Assembly: GCA_014237145.1 (NCBI GenBank)
Contig: JAAXOC010000007.1
Span: 1-60,045 of the forward strand
Source of the DNA: ANME-2 cluster archaeon
Lineage (GTDB): Archaea > Halobacteriota > Methanosarcinia > Methanosarcinales > Methanocomedenaceae
DNA length: 60,045 bases
Reading direction: 5' to 3'
Shown one piece after another: positions 25,682-36,214 of this stretch. Under the pieces are notes generated by a model. The model was not told where the DNA came from and ran no database searches. It saw only the letters and a list, made by a program, of their open reading frames with translations. Numbering within the stretch: the stretch's first letter is position 1; every line of letters starts with the position of its first letter. A program made the translations under genes and the position numbers.

Positions 25682-25762
25682 CTGTTCTTTCTTGCACTAC
25701 TTCAGTTGATTATTTTTATTCATTTCGTGAGTAAGTCCTTTCCAAAAAGAATAATCCCCACC

Positions 25763-26920
25763 CTAGATCTTATCCTTCACTCCATCAACAACCTTCTCGA
25801 ACAGCCCCTTCTCATTCTCCTTTGCAGGCTTCTCCCCACTAAGCCTGGCAAACTCCCGCAAAACCTCCTTCTGCTTCAGGGATAACTTTTTAGGCACTTT
25901 CACATTCATCCTCACATGCAGGTCCCCCTGCCCGTGCCCGTGAATATAAGGCATACCCTTACCCCTCACCCTGAAAGTAGCCCAAGTCTGTGTCCCGGCA
26001 GGAACCTTTAACTTCACTTTCCCATCCACAGTAGACACTATAATCTCATCACCCAAAGAAGCCTGGGTAAAACTGATATCATTCTCCACCAGTATATCGT
26101 TCCCTACACGCTTAAAAGTCTTATGCGGCTTCACGAAAATATCAACGAAAAGGTCACCAGGCGGCCCGCCCGCAGTTCCATGCTCACCTTCACCAGCCAC
26201 CCTCATCCTAGAATTACTTTCAATACCGGCAGGCACTTTAATCTTGATCTTCCGCTTCTTTTGTATCCTGCCGCTGCCATGACATTTAGTACATGGAACA
26301 TCGACCACCTTACCCCTGCCCCTGCATGTTGGACAGGTACTTGTGGTCATGAACTGCCCGAAAGGCGTATTCTGTGCACGGGTGGTCTGGCCGCTACCCC
26401 TGCATGTAACGCAGGTCTTGGGTTCAGTGCCCGGTTTTGCACCGCTCCCCTTGCACACGGTACAGTTCTCTGTCCTGGGTATACTTATCTTCTGCTCCAG
26501 TCCGTGGTACGCATCCTCAAAGGATATGGTCATACTATATCTAAGGTCAGACCCCCTCTGGGGACCGCCGCGTCTGCGACCCCTACCGCCAAAAATAATA
26601 TCAAATATACTATCCCCGGGACCACCGCCACCGGAACCCCCAAACATATCTTCGAAGTTCGCACCCCTGAAGATATCCTCCTGGCTCCAGCGCCCATCAA
26701 CTCCGGCATGCCCGAACTGGTCGTACTTAGTACGTTTCTCCTGGTCGCTAAGCACTGCATAGGCTTCGCTGATCTCCTTGAACGTCTCTTCAGCACCAGC
26801 CTCTTTATTGCGGTCAGGATGGTACTCTAATGCCAGTTTCCGGTAGGCTTTTTTCAGTTCATCTTCTTTGACGTCTTTATTAACGCCCAGAATCTCATAG
26901 TAATCGCGCTTATCAGCCAT
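25763..26920 (-). CDS. dnaJ: chaperone DnaJ (Hsp40)
   Basis: 385 aa with full type-I layout: J domain (HPD at about residues 33-35), Gly/Phe-rich linker, four CxxCxGxG zinc repeats ([32 protein letters not shown]) and C-terminal substrate domains. It stimulates DnaK ATPase and delivers substrates. Last gene of grpE-dnaK-dnaJ, 41 bp after dnaK. Confidence 0.97.
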   Translation of the reverse strand: MADKRDYYEILGVNKDVKEDELKKAYRKLALEYHPDRNKEAGAEETFKEISEAYAVLSDQEKRTKYDQFGHAGVDGRWSQEDIFRGANFEDMFGGSGGGGPGDSIFDIIFGGRGRRRGGPQRGSDLRYSMTISFEDAYHGLEQKISIPRTENCTVCKGSGAKPGTEPKTCVTCRGSGQTTRAQNTPFGQFMTTSTCPTCRGRGKVVDVPCTKCHGSGRIQKKRKIKIKVPAGIESNSRMRVAGEGEHGTAGGPPGDLFVDIFVKPHKTFKRVGNDILVENDISFTQASLGDEIIVSTVDGKVKLKVPAGTQTWATFRVRGKGMPYIHGHGQGDLHVRMNVKVPKKLSLKQKEVLREFARLSGEKPAKENEKGLFEKVVDGVKDKI

Positions 26921-26961
26921 TATTCAGTGTAATTTATAAAAAAAAAGGTTAAGGAAAAGAA

Positions 26962-28821
26962 TCAGTTATCCTTTTCCTCGTCCACGACTTCATATTCGGC
27001 ATCCACTACATTTTCGTCAGCAGCTTCATCGGTCCCGGCTTCGGCACCCGCTTCACCAGCCGCCTGCTGTTCCTGGGCAGACTGTTCATATATCATGGTG
27101 CTAACGGCCTGCATCTCCTTGGTCAGATCATCAATGGCAGACTGTATCTGGTCCTTATCATCCGTACCAATAGCTTCCCTGGTCTTCTCCACCTTCTCGG
27201 TAATGGTCTTGCGTTGTTCCTCAGTGACCTTATCACCGAGATCGGACAGGGCTTTTTCCGTAGTATATACCAGTGTATCGGCCTGGTTCTTAAGCTCAAT
27301 AAGTTCCTTTGCTTTTCTGTCAGCCTCTTCATACTGTTCGGCATCGTTGACCTTTGACTTGATCTCGTCATCCGAAAGCTTATGCGGTGCCGTGATTGTG
27401 ATCTTCTGCTCCTTATTGGTACCAAGGTCCTTGGCTGTTACATGAATGATGCCGTTGGCATCGATATCAAAAGTCACTTCGATCTGGGGAATACCCCTGG
27501 GTGCCGGTGGAATACCAACCAGCGTGAACTGTCCCAGTGTGATATTGTCATGGGCCATGGCACGCTCGCCCTGGAGCACATGGATGTCTACAGACGGCTG
27601 GTTGTCCGCAGCTGTGCTAAATATCTGGCTCTTCTTAGTTGGAATTGTAGTATTGCGCTCAATGAGCTTTGTGGACACACTTCCCAGGGTCTCAATACCA
27701 AGGGACAGAGGTGTAACATCCAGCAGTAGCACATCCTTGACCTCACCTTCCAGCACACCGGCCTGGATAGCAGCACCCATTGCCACGCATTCCATCGGGT
27801 CCACGCCCCGCTCTGCTTCCTTACCGACAATATCACTTACAAACTTTTGTACCACAGGCATCCTTGTAGGCCCGCCTACCAAAATAATAGTAGTAATATC
27901 AGATGTGCTTATTCCCCCATCCTTAATTGCCTCTTCCATGGGCTGGCGGGTCTTTACAATAACTGGCATGACCAGTTCTTCCAGTTTGGATCTGGTAAGT
28001 GTCATCTCCAGATGTTTTGGGCCTGCCTGGTTGGCAGTAATAAAGGGCAGGTTGATCGATGTCTGCATTGTAGTTGAAAGCTCGATCTTTGCCTTTTCCG
28101 CAGCTTCCCGCAGACGCTGGTTTGCTGTTTTGTCAGACCTGAGATCGATTCCCTCTTTGTTCATGAAATCTTCGGCAATATATTCGATCAGCAAATTGTC
28201 CATATCAGTACCACCAAGCTGTGTATCTCCCGATGTGGATTTGACTTCGAAGACACCGTCACCAACTTCCATGAGACTAACATCCAGTGTACCGCCACCA
28301 AAATCATATACCAGTATCTTCTGGTCGGATTTTTTATCCAGACCATATGCCAGTGATGCGGCGGTGGGCTCGTTAATTATCCGTACCACTTCAAGACCTG
28401 CGATCTCTCCCGCATCCTTAGTCGCCTGCCTCTGGTTATCGTTAAAATATGCAGGGACAGTAATGACAGCTTTTTCTACCGTATCACCCAGGAAAGCTTC
28501 AGCATCCTGTTTTATTTTCTGCAGGATAAAAGCCGATATATCCTGTGGAGAAAACTCCTTATCCTTGATCTTAACCTTTTCTACGGTTCCCATCTTTCGC
28601 TTGATAGCCATTACAGTACCTTCGGGATTGGTAACGGCCTGTCTTCGTGCCGGTTCACCTACCAGTCTTTGCCCATCCTCGGTAAAAGCCACAACAGACG
28701 GGAATGCCTTTCCACCCACACTTGCTCCCTCGGCACTGGGAATTATTGTCGGCCTGCCTCCGATAAGTGCAGCAGCCGCAGAATTGCTTGTTCCCAGGTC
28801 AATTCCAATTATCTTTGCCAT
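26962..28821 (-). CDS. dnaK: chaperone DnaK (Hsp70)
   Basis: 619 aa. It starts [15 protein letters not shown]; other Hsp70 signatures are [13 protein letters not shown] and [13 protein letters not shown]. The acidic tail EEKDN lacks the eukaryotic EEVD end. Archaea that have DnaK acquired it from bacteria; its presence next to a thermosome is typical of Methanosarcinales and related mesophiles. Flanked by grpE and dnaJ. Confidence 0.97.
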   Translation of the reverse strand: MAKIIGIDLGTSNSAAAALIGGRPTIIPSAEGASVGGKAFPSVVAFTEDGQRLVGEPARRQAVTNPEGTVMAIKRKMGTVEKVKIKDKEFSPQDISAFILQKIKQDAEAFLGDTVEKAVITVPAYFNDNQRQATKDAGEIAGLEVVRIINEPTAASLAYGLDKKSDQKILVYDFGGGTLDVSLMEVGDGVFEVKSTSGDTQLGGTDMDNLLIEYIAEDFMNKEGIDLRSDKTANQRLREAAEKAKIELSTTMQTSINLPFITANQAGPKHLEMTLTRSKLEELVMPVIVKTRQPMEEAIKDGGISTSDITTIILVGGPTRMPVVQKFVSDIVGKEAERGVDPMECVAMGAAIQAGVLEGEVKDVLLLDVTPLSLGIETLGSVSTKLIERNTTIPTKKSQIFSTAADNQPSVDIHVLQGERAMAHDNITLGQFTLVGIPPAPRGIPQIEVTFDIDANGIIHVTAKDLGTNKEQKITITAPHKLSDDEIKSKVNDAEQYEEADRKAKELIELKNQADTLVYTTEKALSDLGDKVTEEQRKTITEKVEKTREAIGTDDKDQIQSAIDDLTKEMQAVSTMIYEQSAQEQQAAGEAGAEAGTDEAADENVVDAEYEVVDEEKDN

Positions 28822-28862
28822 TCAATTCACCTCATCTTACAATAATAATTCACAAACTTGTA

Positions 28863-29444
28863 TTATTCGCTATTCTCTTTGTTATTTTCATTTACCGATA
28901 CCCTTACCCTGGAATACCGTATCACTCTATCCTTTATCGTGTATCCCTGCTGGAACTCCTCGATCACTGTATTGTAAGGGTACTCATCAGTTGGGGTCAT
29001 CATCATTGCTTCATGGTAATGGGGGTCGAACTTTTTACCCACAGCTTCTATGTGTGTAAGACCCCTGGATCCAAGAATATCCTTTAACTGGGTGCTGACC
29101 ATCTCCATTCCTTTAACAATGGAGTCAATGTCATCAGATCCTTTTGCACTTGCCACACCCCGTTCAAGGTTCTCCATTATGTCAATTAACTCTGATACCA
29201 GTTCTGCGCTGGCATATTCAATAAGTTCTGCTTTTTCCCTGTCCACTCTCTTTTTGTAATTATCGAACTCTGCCTGAAGCCGCTGCAAATGGTCCAGGTA
29301 CTCTGACGCTAATCTGCCAGATTCCTCCAGTGCACTAACAGGTTCTTCCACTGTTATTTCTTCAGTCTCGACCATTTGCTCTTCAGAATCTTCAAGAGTG
29401 TCATTCGATGATAGGTCTACCTCGACGTCCTTATTCTTCCCCAT
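28863..29444 (-). CDS. grpE: nucleotide exchange factor GrpE
   Basis: 193 aa. An acidic N-terminal region and long coiled coil ([19 protein letters not shown]) precede the C-terminal beta domain with [10 protein letters not shown] and [25 protein letters not shown]. It releases ADP from DnaK. Placed 41 bp before dnaK and 54 bp after the thermosome gene. Confidence 0.95.
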   Translation of the reverse strand: MGKNKDVEVDLSSNDTLEDSEEQMVETEEITVEEPVSALEESGRLASEYLDHLQRLQAEFDNYKKRVDREKAELIEYASAELVSELIDIMENLERGVASAKGSDDIDSIVKGMEMVSTQLKDILGSRGLTHIEAVGKKFDPHYHEAMMMTPTDEYPYNTVIEEFQQGYTIKDRVIRYSRVRVSVNENNKENSE

Positions 29445-29498
29445 ATCAAACCTCTATGTAATACAGTGTTGATCCTTCCGTACTATTGCCCGTTGTAT

Positions 29499-31151
29499 CT
29501 AATAATCATCTCCGATATCAGGAGCTTCAATACCATCATAGCTATCCATTCTATGTTCGGGTTTTACATCCATCAGGCCAGTATATTTGGATGCGAACAC
29601 ATCATCCACCCTCAGTATCATTGCAACAGCATCGGTCGCTGATTTTATTGACTGGATCTTGACCTTTAACGGCTCGATCACACTGGTATCTTTCATATCC
29701 ATGACTTCACCGGTCAGCACGTTCAGACCCACAGTATTATTACCATTCTTATGTTCAGCCCTTAATTTTACCAGGATATCTACAGGGTCAAGGCCGGAAT
29801 TCTCTGCAAGGCTCCTTGGCAGACCTTCCATTGCATCGGCAAATGCAACTACAGCCAGCTGCTCACGTCCGCCTAATGAGGAAGCATATTCCTTAAGCTG
29901 CAGTGCAACCTCTATTTCAGGTGCACCGCCACCGAACATGATCTTGTCTTCGTTTAAGACCACCTTTACTACATTCAGTGCATCATCCAGTGCCCTGTCA
30001 ACCTCATCTGTGATAAAATCAGCACCACTATGGACTAGTATAGTCACAGCTTTGGGATTATCGCATCCCTCGAAATAGATCATCTTGTAATTGCCAATTC
30101 CCCTCTCTTCGACCAGTTCGGCATTACCCAGGTCTTCAGGGGATACGTCCATGGCATTGGACCGGATCGAAGCACTGGTGGCACGAACGATCTTTTTCAG
30201 GTCGTCCTCCTTGACCCGCCTGATGGCAAGGATGTTATTCTTGGCAAGGTAATGCAGGGATATATCGTCAATCCCTTTCTCAGTGACCACTACATTGGCC
30301 CCGCTGGCTATCAGGCTGTCCACCTGTTCTTTTACAGTCTGGTATTCGTCACTGTATGCTTCGTCCAGTTCGTCAGGGGTTGATATCTTGATCTTGGCAT
30401 TCATAGTAGTTTTCTGTACCTCTACACCCACATCCAGAATCGCAATTTTTGCATTTTTTATACTTTTTGGCATATTCTTGTGGGCCCGGGCCTTATCGAT
30501 CACCATACCCTTGAGAAGATGTGTATCTTTTATGGAACCTCCTCTCTGGTGGATGATCTGGATATTGTGCTGGATATCTATCTCTTTGTTATCTGCAATG
30601 GACTGGATAGCATTTATCGTCAGATCTGCCAGGTCGTCCAGTGCCATCTCGCTGCCCTTGCCTGAAAGTGCAGTGAGTGCAACCTTTCTGATTGTTTCTG
30701 TATCTTCAGCTGTAATCTCGACCGAATTGGATTCCAGGATTTCCTGTGCCTTTTCAGCTGCAAGCCTGAAGCCCTTGATGATAACTGTTGGATGAACATC
30801 AAGTTCGATCAGTTTTTCAGCCTGACCCAGCAGTTCTCCTGCAAGGACCACGGCACTGGTAGTACCATCTCCCACTTCTTTTTCCTGGGTCTTTGATATC
30901 TCGACCATCATCATGGCTGCAGGGTGCTGGATATCAATATCCTGCAGGATAGCTGCGCCATCGTTGGTAACTGTAATGTCACCCACAGCATTGACCAGCA
31001 TCTTATCCATGCCTTTGGGTCCCAATGTGGTTTTCACAGCATTTGCAATTGTTCTTGCTGCCATGATATTCGCTGACTGTGCATCCCGGCCTGTCGTCCT
31101 GCTTTTTTCCGGGTCAATAATTATTATAGGCTGTCCGCCTAATCCTGCCAT
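29499..31151 (-). CDS. thermosome subunit (group II chaperonin)
   Basis: 550 aa. Group II chaperonin motifs: [37 protein letters not shown] and [11 protein letters not shown]. The C-terminus ends [10 protein letters not shown] and lacks the GGM repeats of group I chaperonins. It forms the eight-membered double ring that folds proteins. GGAGG lies before the ATG. The short palindrome CACTTGTAAGTG at 31207-31218 lies in its upstream region. Confidence 0.96.
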   Translation of the reverse strand: MAGLGGQPIIIIDPEKSRTTGRDAQSANIMAARTIANAVKTTLGPKGMDKMLVNAVGDITVTNDGAAILQDIDIQHPAAMMMVEISKTQEKEVGDGTTSAVVLAGELLGQAEKLIELDVHPTVIIKGFRLAAEKAQEILESNSVEITAEDTETIRKVALTALSGKGSEMALDDLADLTINAIQSIADNKEIDIQHNIQIIHQRGGSIKDTHLLKGMVIDKARAHKNMPKSIKNAKIAILDVGVEVQKTTMNAKIKISTPDELDEAYSDEYQTVKEQVDSLIASGANVVVTEKGIDDISLHYLAKNNILAIRRVKEDDLKKIVRATSASIRSNAMDVSPEDLGNAELVEERGIGNYKMIYFEGCDNPKAVTILVHSGADFITDEVDRALDDALNVVKVVLNEDKIMFGGGAPEIEVALQLKEYASSLGGREQLAVVAFADAMEGLPRSLAENSGLDPVDILVKLRAEHKNGNNTVGLNVLTGEVMDMKDTSVIEPLKVKIQSIKSATDAVAMILRVDDVFASKYTGLMDVKPEHRMDSYDGIEAPDIGDDY

Positions 31152-31453
31152 TGATCTTTTTCCTCCGGTAATTATGATCCCTGTAATATTAATAATATAA
31201 TTAGAGCACTTGTAAGTGTTTGTACTTCTATATAATAATTATGGCTTCAACCAGTATCTCCAATTATAGGTAGTTTCTAATGAAAACAATTGCCTTAACC
31301 CTTTTAGCAACTCAAATCAGTCAAATCTACACTCCACGTGAAAGAAGAGTAAGTCATACGTCAGTGGGCTATTTAAGAAGTATTATTCCCAGGGATAGAT
31401 ACATATACTTTAACACACAATCAAATTAATATTAGATTGTGGAGGTTTGAGTT
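31152..31453. promoter_or_regulatory. divergent promoter region, thermosome and GerW genes
   Basis: On the minus strand are AT-rich TATA candidates (around 31190-31200 and 31232-31245) and the 12-bp near-palindrome at 31207-31218, possible heat-shock control. On the plus strand, ATACTTTAACACACAA (about 31410-31425) and GGAGGT at 31441-31446 serve the GerW-like gene. No ORF is seen. Confidence 0.45.
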
Positions 31454-31837
31454 TTGATAGTGGACGATTTATTAAAGACCATTACAGAAGAGATTGCCGA
31501 CATGGTTTCCACCAAGACCGTGATTGGAGAACATATTATCGTGGAAGGTAAGACCATCATACCAGTTACCAAGGTCAGCTTTGGTTTTGGCAGCGGTGGA
31601 GGTGAAGGCAAAAAGAAAGCAGGCGAGGAAGGTACCGGCGGTGGCGGGGGTGGTGGTGCTTCTATTCAACCCGTGGCTTTCCTTGTGGTGACGGCAGAAG
31701 ATATCCAGGTATTTAGCATAAAAGGAAAAGGTGTTTTGGCCCAGCTTACCGAGATAATGCCTGAAATGATGGAAAAATACAAATCGATGATGGAAGAGAA
31801 AAATAAGGCGAAAACTGGTGAAACCGAGACCAACTGA
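31454..31837 (+). CDS. GerW/YtfJ-family protein
   Basis: 127 aa from a TTG start with GGAGGT 7 bp upstream. It has an N-terminal helical part, TVIGEHIIVEGKTIIPVTKVSFGFGSG, then a Gly-rich stretch and GGASIQPVAFLVV. This is the YtfJ/GerW family, named from Bacillus spores but widespread in archaea with unknown function. The gene for its usual partner, a DUF2953 protein, follows 17 bp downstream. Confidence 0.85.
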   Translation: MIVDDLLKTITEEIADMVSTKTVIGEHIIVEGKTIIPVTKVSFGFGSGGGEGKKKAGEEGTGGGGGGGASIQPVAFLVVTAEDIQVFSIKGKGVLAQLTEIMPEMMEKYKSMMEEKNKAKTGETETN

Positions 31838-31854
31838 AACCAATCATAATTGAA

Positions 31855-32448
31855 ATGATTTGGCTCCTGATGGGAATAGTAATAGTAATGATCATAGTCG
31901 TGTTGCTGTTCCCTGTTACTATCCGTGCCCGATCTTCCGGGTCAGAAGGAATAATAGGCGGTAGTATTAGCATAAGCTGGTTGATACTTGCTATTCAATA
32001 TGAATTAAAGGATAAACAAACAGATATACTCATCCTGGGCCGCACGTTGATCCATCAGCAGTATAAAGAAAAAACACCAGAAACCAAGGACATAAAAAAA
32101 TCCGTCAAATCCCGATCCATTCCGCCAGTAAAGAATTTCACCCCCCTGATAGGACCGTTAATGCGGCTTATCAGGGATTTGCGATCCATTTTCAAATTCA
32201 GGCACTTTGAACTGGATACTGTCTACGGCCTGGAAGATCCCGCCTATACAGGCATGTTGACAGGATATATGCACGCCCTGCCTGGTCAGTACAATATTTC
32301 CTTTACACCCGATTTCACACAGCCTGTGCTGGACTGGGACCTGGACCTTGCCACGGCTTTTACTCCAATTATGGTCGTACCGCCAATAACAAGGTTTGCT
32401 ACCAACCCCCTGGTACTGCGGTCAGGGTGGAGGATTGTCCGTAGTTGA
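31855..32448 (+). CDS. DUF2953 membrane-anchored protein
   Basis: 197 aa. One N-terminal membrane segment (LLMGIVIVMIIVVLLFPV) is followed by a soluble domain with the DUF2953-like ELDTVYGLEDPAYTGMLTGY motif. DUF2953 and GerW genes are commonly adjacent in bacteria and archaea, as seen here, suggesting a membrane complex. Activity unknown. Convergent with the ubiquitin-like gene; its end abuts 32449. Confidence 0.78.
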   Translation: MIWLLMGIVIVMIIVVLLFPVTIRARSSGSEGIIGGSISISWLILAIQYELKDKQTDILILGRTLIHQQYKEKTPETKDIKKSVKSRSIPPVKNFTPLIGPLMRLIRDLRSIFKFRHFELDTVYGLEDPAYTGMLTGYMHALPGQYNISFTPDFTQPVLDWDLDLATAFTPIMVVPPITRFATNPLVLRSGWRIVRS

Positions 32449-32655
32449 TCATCCTCCTGAAACGATCTTCAGGATATCAATTCGACCGGAATCCACAATA
32501 TCATCTATAGGTACCGGCCCGCCGTCGACCATCAACACAACAGTCTCAGGATTAATCCCCAGTTCGGCAAGGATATCACTATAGACACTTCCTTCTTCTA
32601 CTTCAATTGTTTTTTCAAGGACGCCACCGGCAAGTATTTTTATCCTCACCTGCAA
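32449..32655 (-). CDS. ubiquitin-like small modifier / sulfur-carrier protein (MoaD/ThiS fold)
   Basis: 68 aa ending SGG, so the C-terminal diglycine needed for adenylation and thiocarboxylate or isopeptide formation is exposed. The sequence (IKILAGGVLEKTIEVEEGSVYSDILAELGI) fits the beta-grasp fold. It starts at TTG (32655) with GAGGAG upstream, inside the end of the preceding gene. It could serve as SAMP-type protein tag, in tRNA thiolation, or in cofactor sulfur transfer; no E1-like gene is present in the window. Confidence 0.8.
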   Translation of the reverse strand: MQVRIKILAGGVLEKTIEVEEGSVYSDILAELGINPETVVLMVDGGPVPIDDIVDSGRIDILKIVSGG

Positions 32656-32661
32656 CAGGAA

Positions 32662-32802
32662 CTACTCCTCGTCGGGTAATTTTGCGATTTCCCCTTCTGA
32701 CCCTGTCAAAGACTCAAGATTGTTCTTAATCAATTTTTTTTCAAGAATCTGCTGTTTTTTTTCACCTTTACGTTCCAAGTCTCTTTTTTTAAATTTAGAC
32801 AT
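32662..32802 (-). CDS. 46-aa basic/acidic small protein, unknown
   Basis: A short ORF: Lys/Arg/Glu-rich N-terminal half (MSKFKKRDLERKGEKKQQ) and acidic end (LPDEE). GAGGTGA lies 5 bp before its ATG, and it ends 6 bp before the ubiquitin-like gene's start, so translation of the two is probably linked. No known domain. The strong ribosome-binding site and operon position support it being real. Confidence 0.6.
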   Translation of the reverse strand: MSKFKKRDLERKGEKKQQILEKKLIKNNLESLTGSEGEIAKLPDEE

Positions 32803-32845
32803 ACAGGTCACCTCATGTACCCATTTAGTTCAATATTTAATAACC

Positions 32846-33850
32846 TTACTGTATGGCATCATCCCTTATCTCATCGAACACCAGGTCAGACCAGTCCCGT
32901 TCACCGAGCACAATCTCAAACTCCACTGGCGTAAGCACAGGCGCATTAAACCGTCCCCCTTCATCTATGGCAATGCGCGGACATGCCGTATTTACAAAAG
33001 CATCCACTTTGAACTGCAATAAAGCATCAAGAGTGATATTGTCAAGTGAAATAATGATATGTTCCTTATTATGTTTTTTAGCAAGTCCAGCTAGCCGCCG
33101 TGCCAGTCCCATTCTCTCCTGCCCTATCTTAGTGGATACGATTATGCAAAAAGAAGTGGCATCAAGACACCTGGCGATCACCCCGCCCCTTTGCCTCAAT
33201 ATCCTTTCAGGGTCCACCCATTCAACAGTGTTCAACATGGGGTCTGCCGCCAGTACTTTTCGCCTTGTTGCCACAGCCACACCCAATGGATGGAACTTCC
33301 CGCTTCCGACATAAAGGTAGCTGTCGCATTTGACCTCAGCAGCCGAAAAGTTACACCCCAGCAACTGTCCCGGATATTTGATCCGTGAATCACCAGTACC
33401 TACCACACACGACATACCACTTGACCCCAGGATATTTATGGCCTTGTCAAGTTGATGGACATGCTGGACTGTGGTCACAAGACCCACTGTGCCTGCATCC
33501 AGTTCAACGGCTGCCATTTCAACGACAGGCCCGATATCCACCCGGGCAGGTGTTTCCATGAAGATTACATTATCCAGCCCATCAACAAGTTCACAATGCC
33601 CGAAATGGAACATGATATCCACAGAACCTTTGAGTACCATATCGATATCACAAGCCCCGAAACATGGGTTGCCGGATACAATCATAAAAGCCCCGGTCTT
33701 ATCTTCCAGTTCCCTTGCTATGGAAAATGCCTGCCTCTTAAAGCCTTCCGGGAATTGGAGACCCACAGTCCTTGCTTCTGATCGATTGATAATGTCAACT
33801 ACCCTGTCCAGGTCAAAGTCAAAGATATCAAGAAAAGATGAATTGTTCAT
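32846..33850 (-). CDS. dph2: diphthamide biosynthesis enzyme Dph2
   Basis: 334 aa. Three conserved cysteine segments are visible: GNPCFGACDID, MSCVVG and NTACPRIAIDEG. These carry the 4Fe-4S cluster of the noncanonical radical-SAM enzyme that adds the aminocarboxypropyl group to His of EF-2. Archaeal Dph2 is a homodimer. Close to hpt (16 bp), on the same strand. Its start ATG is at 33850. Confidence 0.93.
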   Translation of the reverse strand: MNNSSFLDIFDFDLDRVVDIINRSEARTVGLQFPEGFKRQAFSIARELEDKTGAFMIVSGNPCFGACDIDMVLKGSVDIMFHFGHCELVDGLDNVIFMETPARVDIGPVVEMAAVELDAGTVGLVTTVQHVHQLDKAINILGSSGMSCVVGTGDSRIKYPGQLLGCNFSAAEVKCDSYLYVGSGKFHPLGVAVATRRKVLAADPMLNTVEWVDPERILRQRGGVIARCLDATSFCIIVSTKIGQERMGLARRLAGLAKKHNKEHIIISLDNITLDALLQFKVDAFVNTACPRIAIDEGGRFNAPVLTPVEFEIVLGERDWSDLVFDEIRDDAIQ

Positions 33851-33866
33851 GGCTGCGATAAATATA

Positions 33867-34421
33867 TTATCCTAATATCTCCACGCCCTTCGGACCAACA
33901 TCGACCCTTACCAGGGTCTTCACAGGCAAACCCGCCTCTCTGAGCCGCTTTGCGCCATCTCCCCGCTCGATAACTACGACGGTATCCACAATAATTCCTC
34001 CCGCGATCCCCACGGCCTGCCAGACGGCTTCCAGCGTCCCGCCTGTGCTGACCACATCATCGATTATGATCAAACGCTCACCTGCGGATATCCCGTTCAG
34101 GTACAGTTCGCCTTTCGAATAGCCAGTAGCCTGGTGTATCTTTACCTCATTTGGAAGCTCATACGGACGTTTCCGGACTATGGACATGGGTTTCCCTGTC
34201 CTGAGGGCCAGGGCTGTTCCGATATGTATGCCCATAGCCTCGATGGTAAGTATTTTATCAAAGCCTGGTTCGGCAACAGCCATTATTCTGTCAGTCACTT
34301 CATTTAGCAGGGCAGGTTCCAGATACGGAACTCCGTCAGTAATGGGATGTATAAAATAATTATACTCGCCGCGGTTCACAATAGGAGCGGCTTTCAGGGA
34401 TTTTTCCAGTAGGTCTGGCAT
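33867..34421 (-). CDS. hpt: hypoxanthine/guanine phosphoribosyltransferase
   Basis: 184 aa, archaeal type. The PRPP motif is LIIIDDVVSTGGTLEA; the N-terminal NYFIHPITDGVPYLEP and the EAMGIHIGTALALRTGKP segments match the archaeal Hpt group. It salvages hypoxanthine and/or guanine to nucleotides. Specificity cannot be settled by reading. First gene of an hpt-dph2 pair. Confidence 0.92.
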   Translation of the reverse strand: MPDLLEKSLKAAPIVNRGEYNYFIHPITDGVPYLEPALLNEVTDRIMAVAEPGFDKILTIEAMGIHIGTALALRTGKPMSIVRKRPYELPNEVKIHQATGYSKGELYLNGISAGERLIIIDDVVSTGGTLEAVWQAVGIAGGIIVDTVVVIERGDGAKRLREAGLPVKTLVRVDVGPKGVEILG

Positions 34422-34481
34422 GTTTAATGGATATTACTGTATCCCACTTGTAACTATCGCTTATTCACTGAAAGACAGGAC

Positions 34482-34609
34482 AGGTGCAACAAGTACAATA
34501 TTTAAATGTGGACTAGCTAATGGTAATATCACAATATTACAGGTCATTACTGTTCAAAATGTAATCCGCATTTGAGATTATTACTTTATCTTTGTTTTCT
34601 ATTTCATCT
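34482..34609 (-). pseudogene. displaced 3' end of a PIN-domain gene
   Basis: 128 bp closely matching 39345-39472, the last 23 or so codons of the PIN gene at 39401-39910 plus about 55 bp of its 3' flank. It encodes a frame ending ISNADYILNSNDL then stop. Similarity ends inside the gene, so this is a 5'-truncated copy. It sits just upstream of hpt. Confidence 0.85.
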
Positions 34610-35230
34610 TCCTCAAATTAAAATTAAACCACTATCATCAAACCGTATCAATTTTTAAGTCTGTTCTACATCGCTTTAATTCCAGTCAATTTTTAAGTAT
34701 CGGCTCTCCCCGAAAAGTGAGAGTAATTGTATGATCTGTGTCATATGTATGATAAAACACAATCTATAAAAATCTTCAAATAAAAAATCTATTGGATATT
34801 GAAAATTTTATATGTGTTTCTTTTTCGATGGAAAACGATAGGATTAGCGATTACAATAAGTTATTTACAGAAAGAGAAAGCAAGATTCAGGTGAGAAACT
34901 GACGAAGATGGGGTGTAGGGCATTTTCCTTTTTTTAGAGGGTATGTTTGAAGATGTTTCAAGCAACAAATATCATAAATTGCATGATTGTAATACTAATT
35001 CCTAAATTATATGCTGGTCATCAGAAATCGTACATAGACAAAAGATATTATTTGTTACTAAACCATTATGCTTCGAAAGAGTTAAGTAATGTATTTAGTC
35101 TTTTTATATTGTGGTGAATTAAGGATTTTGTCATTTTGGAGAAATTTGACAACATTTGAAAAAATAGTGTATTAATCACATCTTGTCGATGGGTTGTCAA
35201 TTTACTGAATCCTATTTGGCTGTGATAATC
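34610..35230. other. AT-rich intergenic region
   Basis: No gene, tRNA or clear repeat is seen in this roughly 620-bp stretch. It must hold the promoter of the nicotianamine-synthase-like gene. Low G+C compared with neighbours suggests it belongs to the acquired region. Confidence 0.5.
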
Positions 35231-36136
35231 ATGAGTTCAATACAGATATACAAACCAACTACTTCTGTTTACGGTACAGACATATATGGAAAGCACATTT
35301 CAGATGTGAGCTATTATAGTACAGGGGATTACACAGAAAAAATAATTGAAGAGGTCTTTGAGATATATTCATCGATCAAGGATCTCAAGGATGAAGAGAT
35401 ACTTCAGGATCCTTCAAATCATCTTATACCTATTTTTCAAAGACTGGATCATTTGATAGCACTAAATGTATATGATAAATCTGGAGAAGCTATCTTCTTT
35501 GATTATGTATTTAATTTAGCATTTGATGCTATTACCAGATTCAGAAGCTTATATACTGCAAAATTGGAAATTGAACATGCACATTCCATACTGGAAAGCA
35601 GAGATCCCTGGGAAATGCTTACAAATTTCACTTATATCTCCAATTATCTCAAATTGTCCCTAACTGAATTTCAGGGAGCCAGGCTCAAACCTGGTGACAG
35701 TGTTGTATTTCTCGGGAGTGGACCGCTACCTTTAACTCTTATAGTTCTCTGCCATTGGTATGGACTTAAAGGAATCGGAATTGAACAGGACCCTGATAGA
35801 GCAGAACTCTCAAGAAAAGTGCTGGAAAAACTTGGGCTTTCTGATCAGATTGAAATAATTAACGGTGATCAATTAACATTGCCTTTGAAAACCAGGTCCG
35901 AGCTAATCATGATAGCTGCTCAAGCTGAACCTAAAAAAGAGATATTTAATCATCTGGCAAAGGTGCTCCCTGTAGGGACCAAATTATCCTACCGCATCTA
36001 TGAAAAGGGATTAAGAAGGTTGTTAGACACATTTTATTTATTTGAATTACCTGAACAGTTTGAAGAATATCTTCGGGTCCAGCCAGAACCACCTGTCAAT
36101 AATACTGTTGTGTTTGTAACAAAAGATGTTTGTTAA
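35231..36136 (+). CDS. nicotianamine synthase-like protein, copy 1
   Basis: 301 aa from the ATG at 35231; an in-frame ATG at 35183 adds 16 residues. A helical N-terminal half is followed by a Rossmann SAM domain with VVFLGSGPLPLTLI and GIGIEQDPDRAELSRKVLEKLG. This matches the archaeal NAS family, which condenses aminocarboxypropyl groups from SAM into a metal-chelating (thermo)nicotianamine. Its second half is nearly identical in DNA to the copy at 36684-37511, while the first half is diverged. A CfbA remnant sits between the two. Confidence 0.82.
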   Translation: MSSIQIYKPTTSVYGTDIYGKHISDVSYYSTGDYTEKIIEEVFEIYSSIKDLKDEEILQDPSNHLIPIFQRLDHLIALNVYDKSGEAIFFDYVFNLAFDAITRFRSLYTAKLEIEHAHSILESRDPWEMLTNFTYISNYLKLSLTEFQGARLKPGDSVVFLGSGPLPLTLIVLCHWYGLKGIGIEQDPDRAELSRKVLEKLGLSDQIEIINGDQLTLPLKTRSELIMIAAQAEPKKEIFNHLAKVLPVGTKLSYRIYEKGLRRLLDTFYLFELPEQFEEYLRVQPEPPVNNTVVFVTKDVC

Positions 36137-36214
36137 TTTTCTGTGAACCTGATCATATGGCTAATCCCACCATGTTAGAGGTGAGATTACCTTTTATCCT
36201 CTTTTTGTTTCTTT

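Noticed and set aside
25406-25752. Small transposon flanked by direct repeats
   Set aside because: The two repeats match only in patches and no transposase is present; kept as a note on the small ORF rather than a mobile element.
26123-26830. 235-aa plus-strand ORF opposite dnaJ
   Set aside because: Antisense shadow of dnaJ with its four zinc repeats.
27446-29059. 537-aa plus-strand ORF opposite dnaK
   Set aside because: Antisense to the clear DnaK gene; a long open antisense frame is a known result of codon bias in dnaK.
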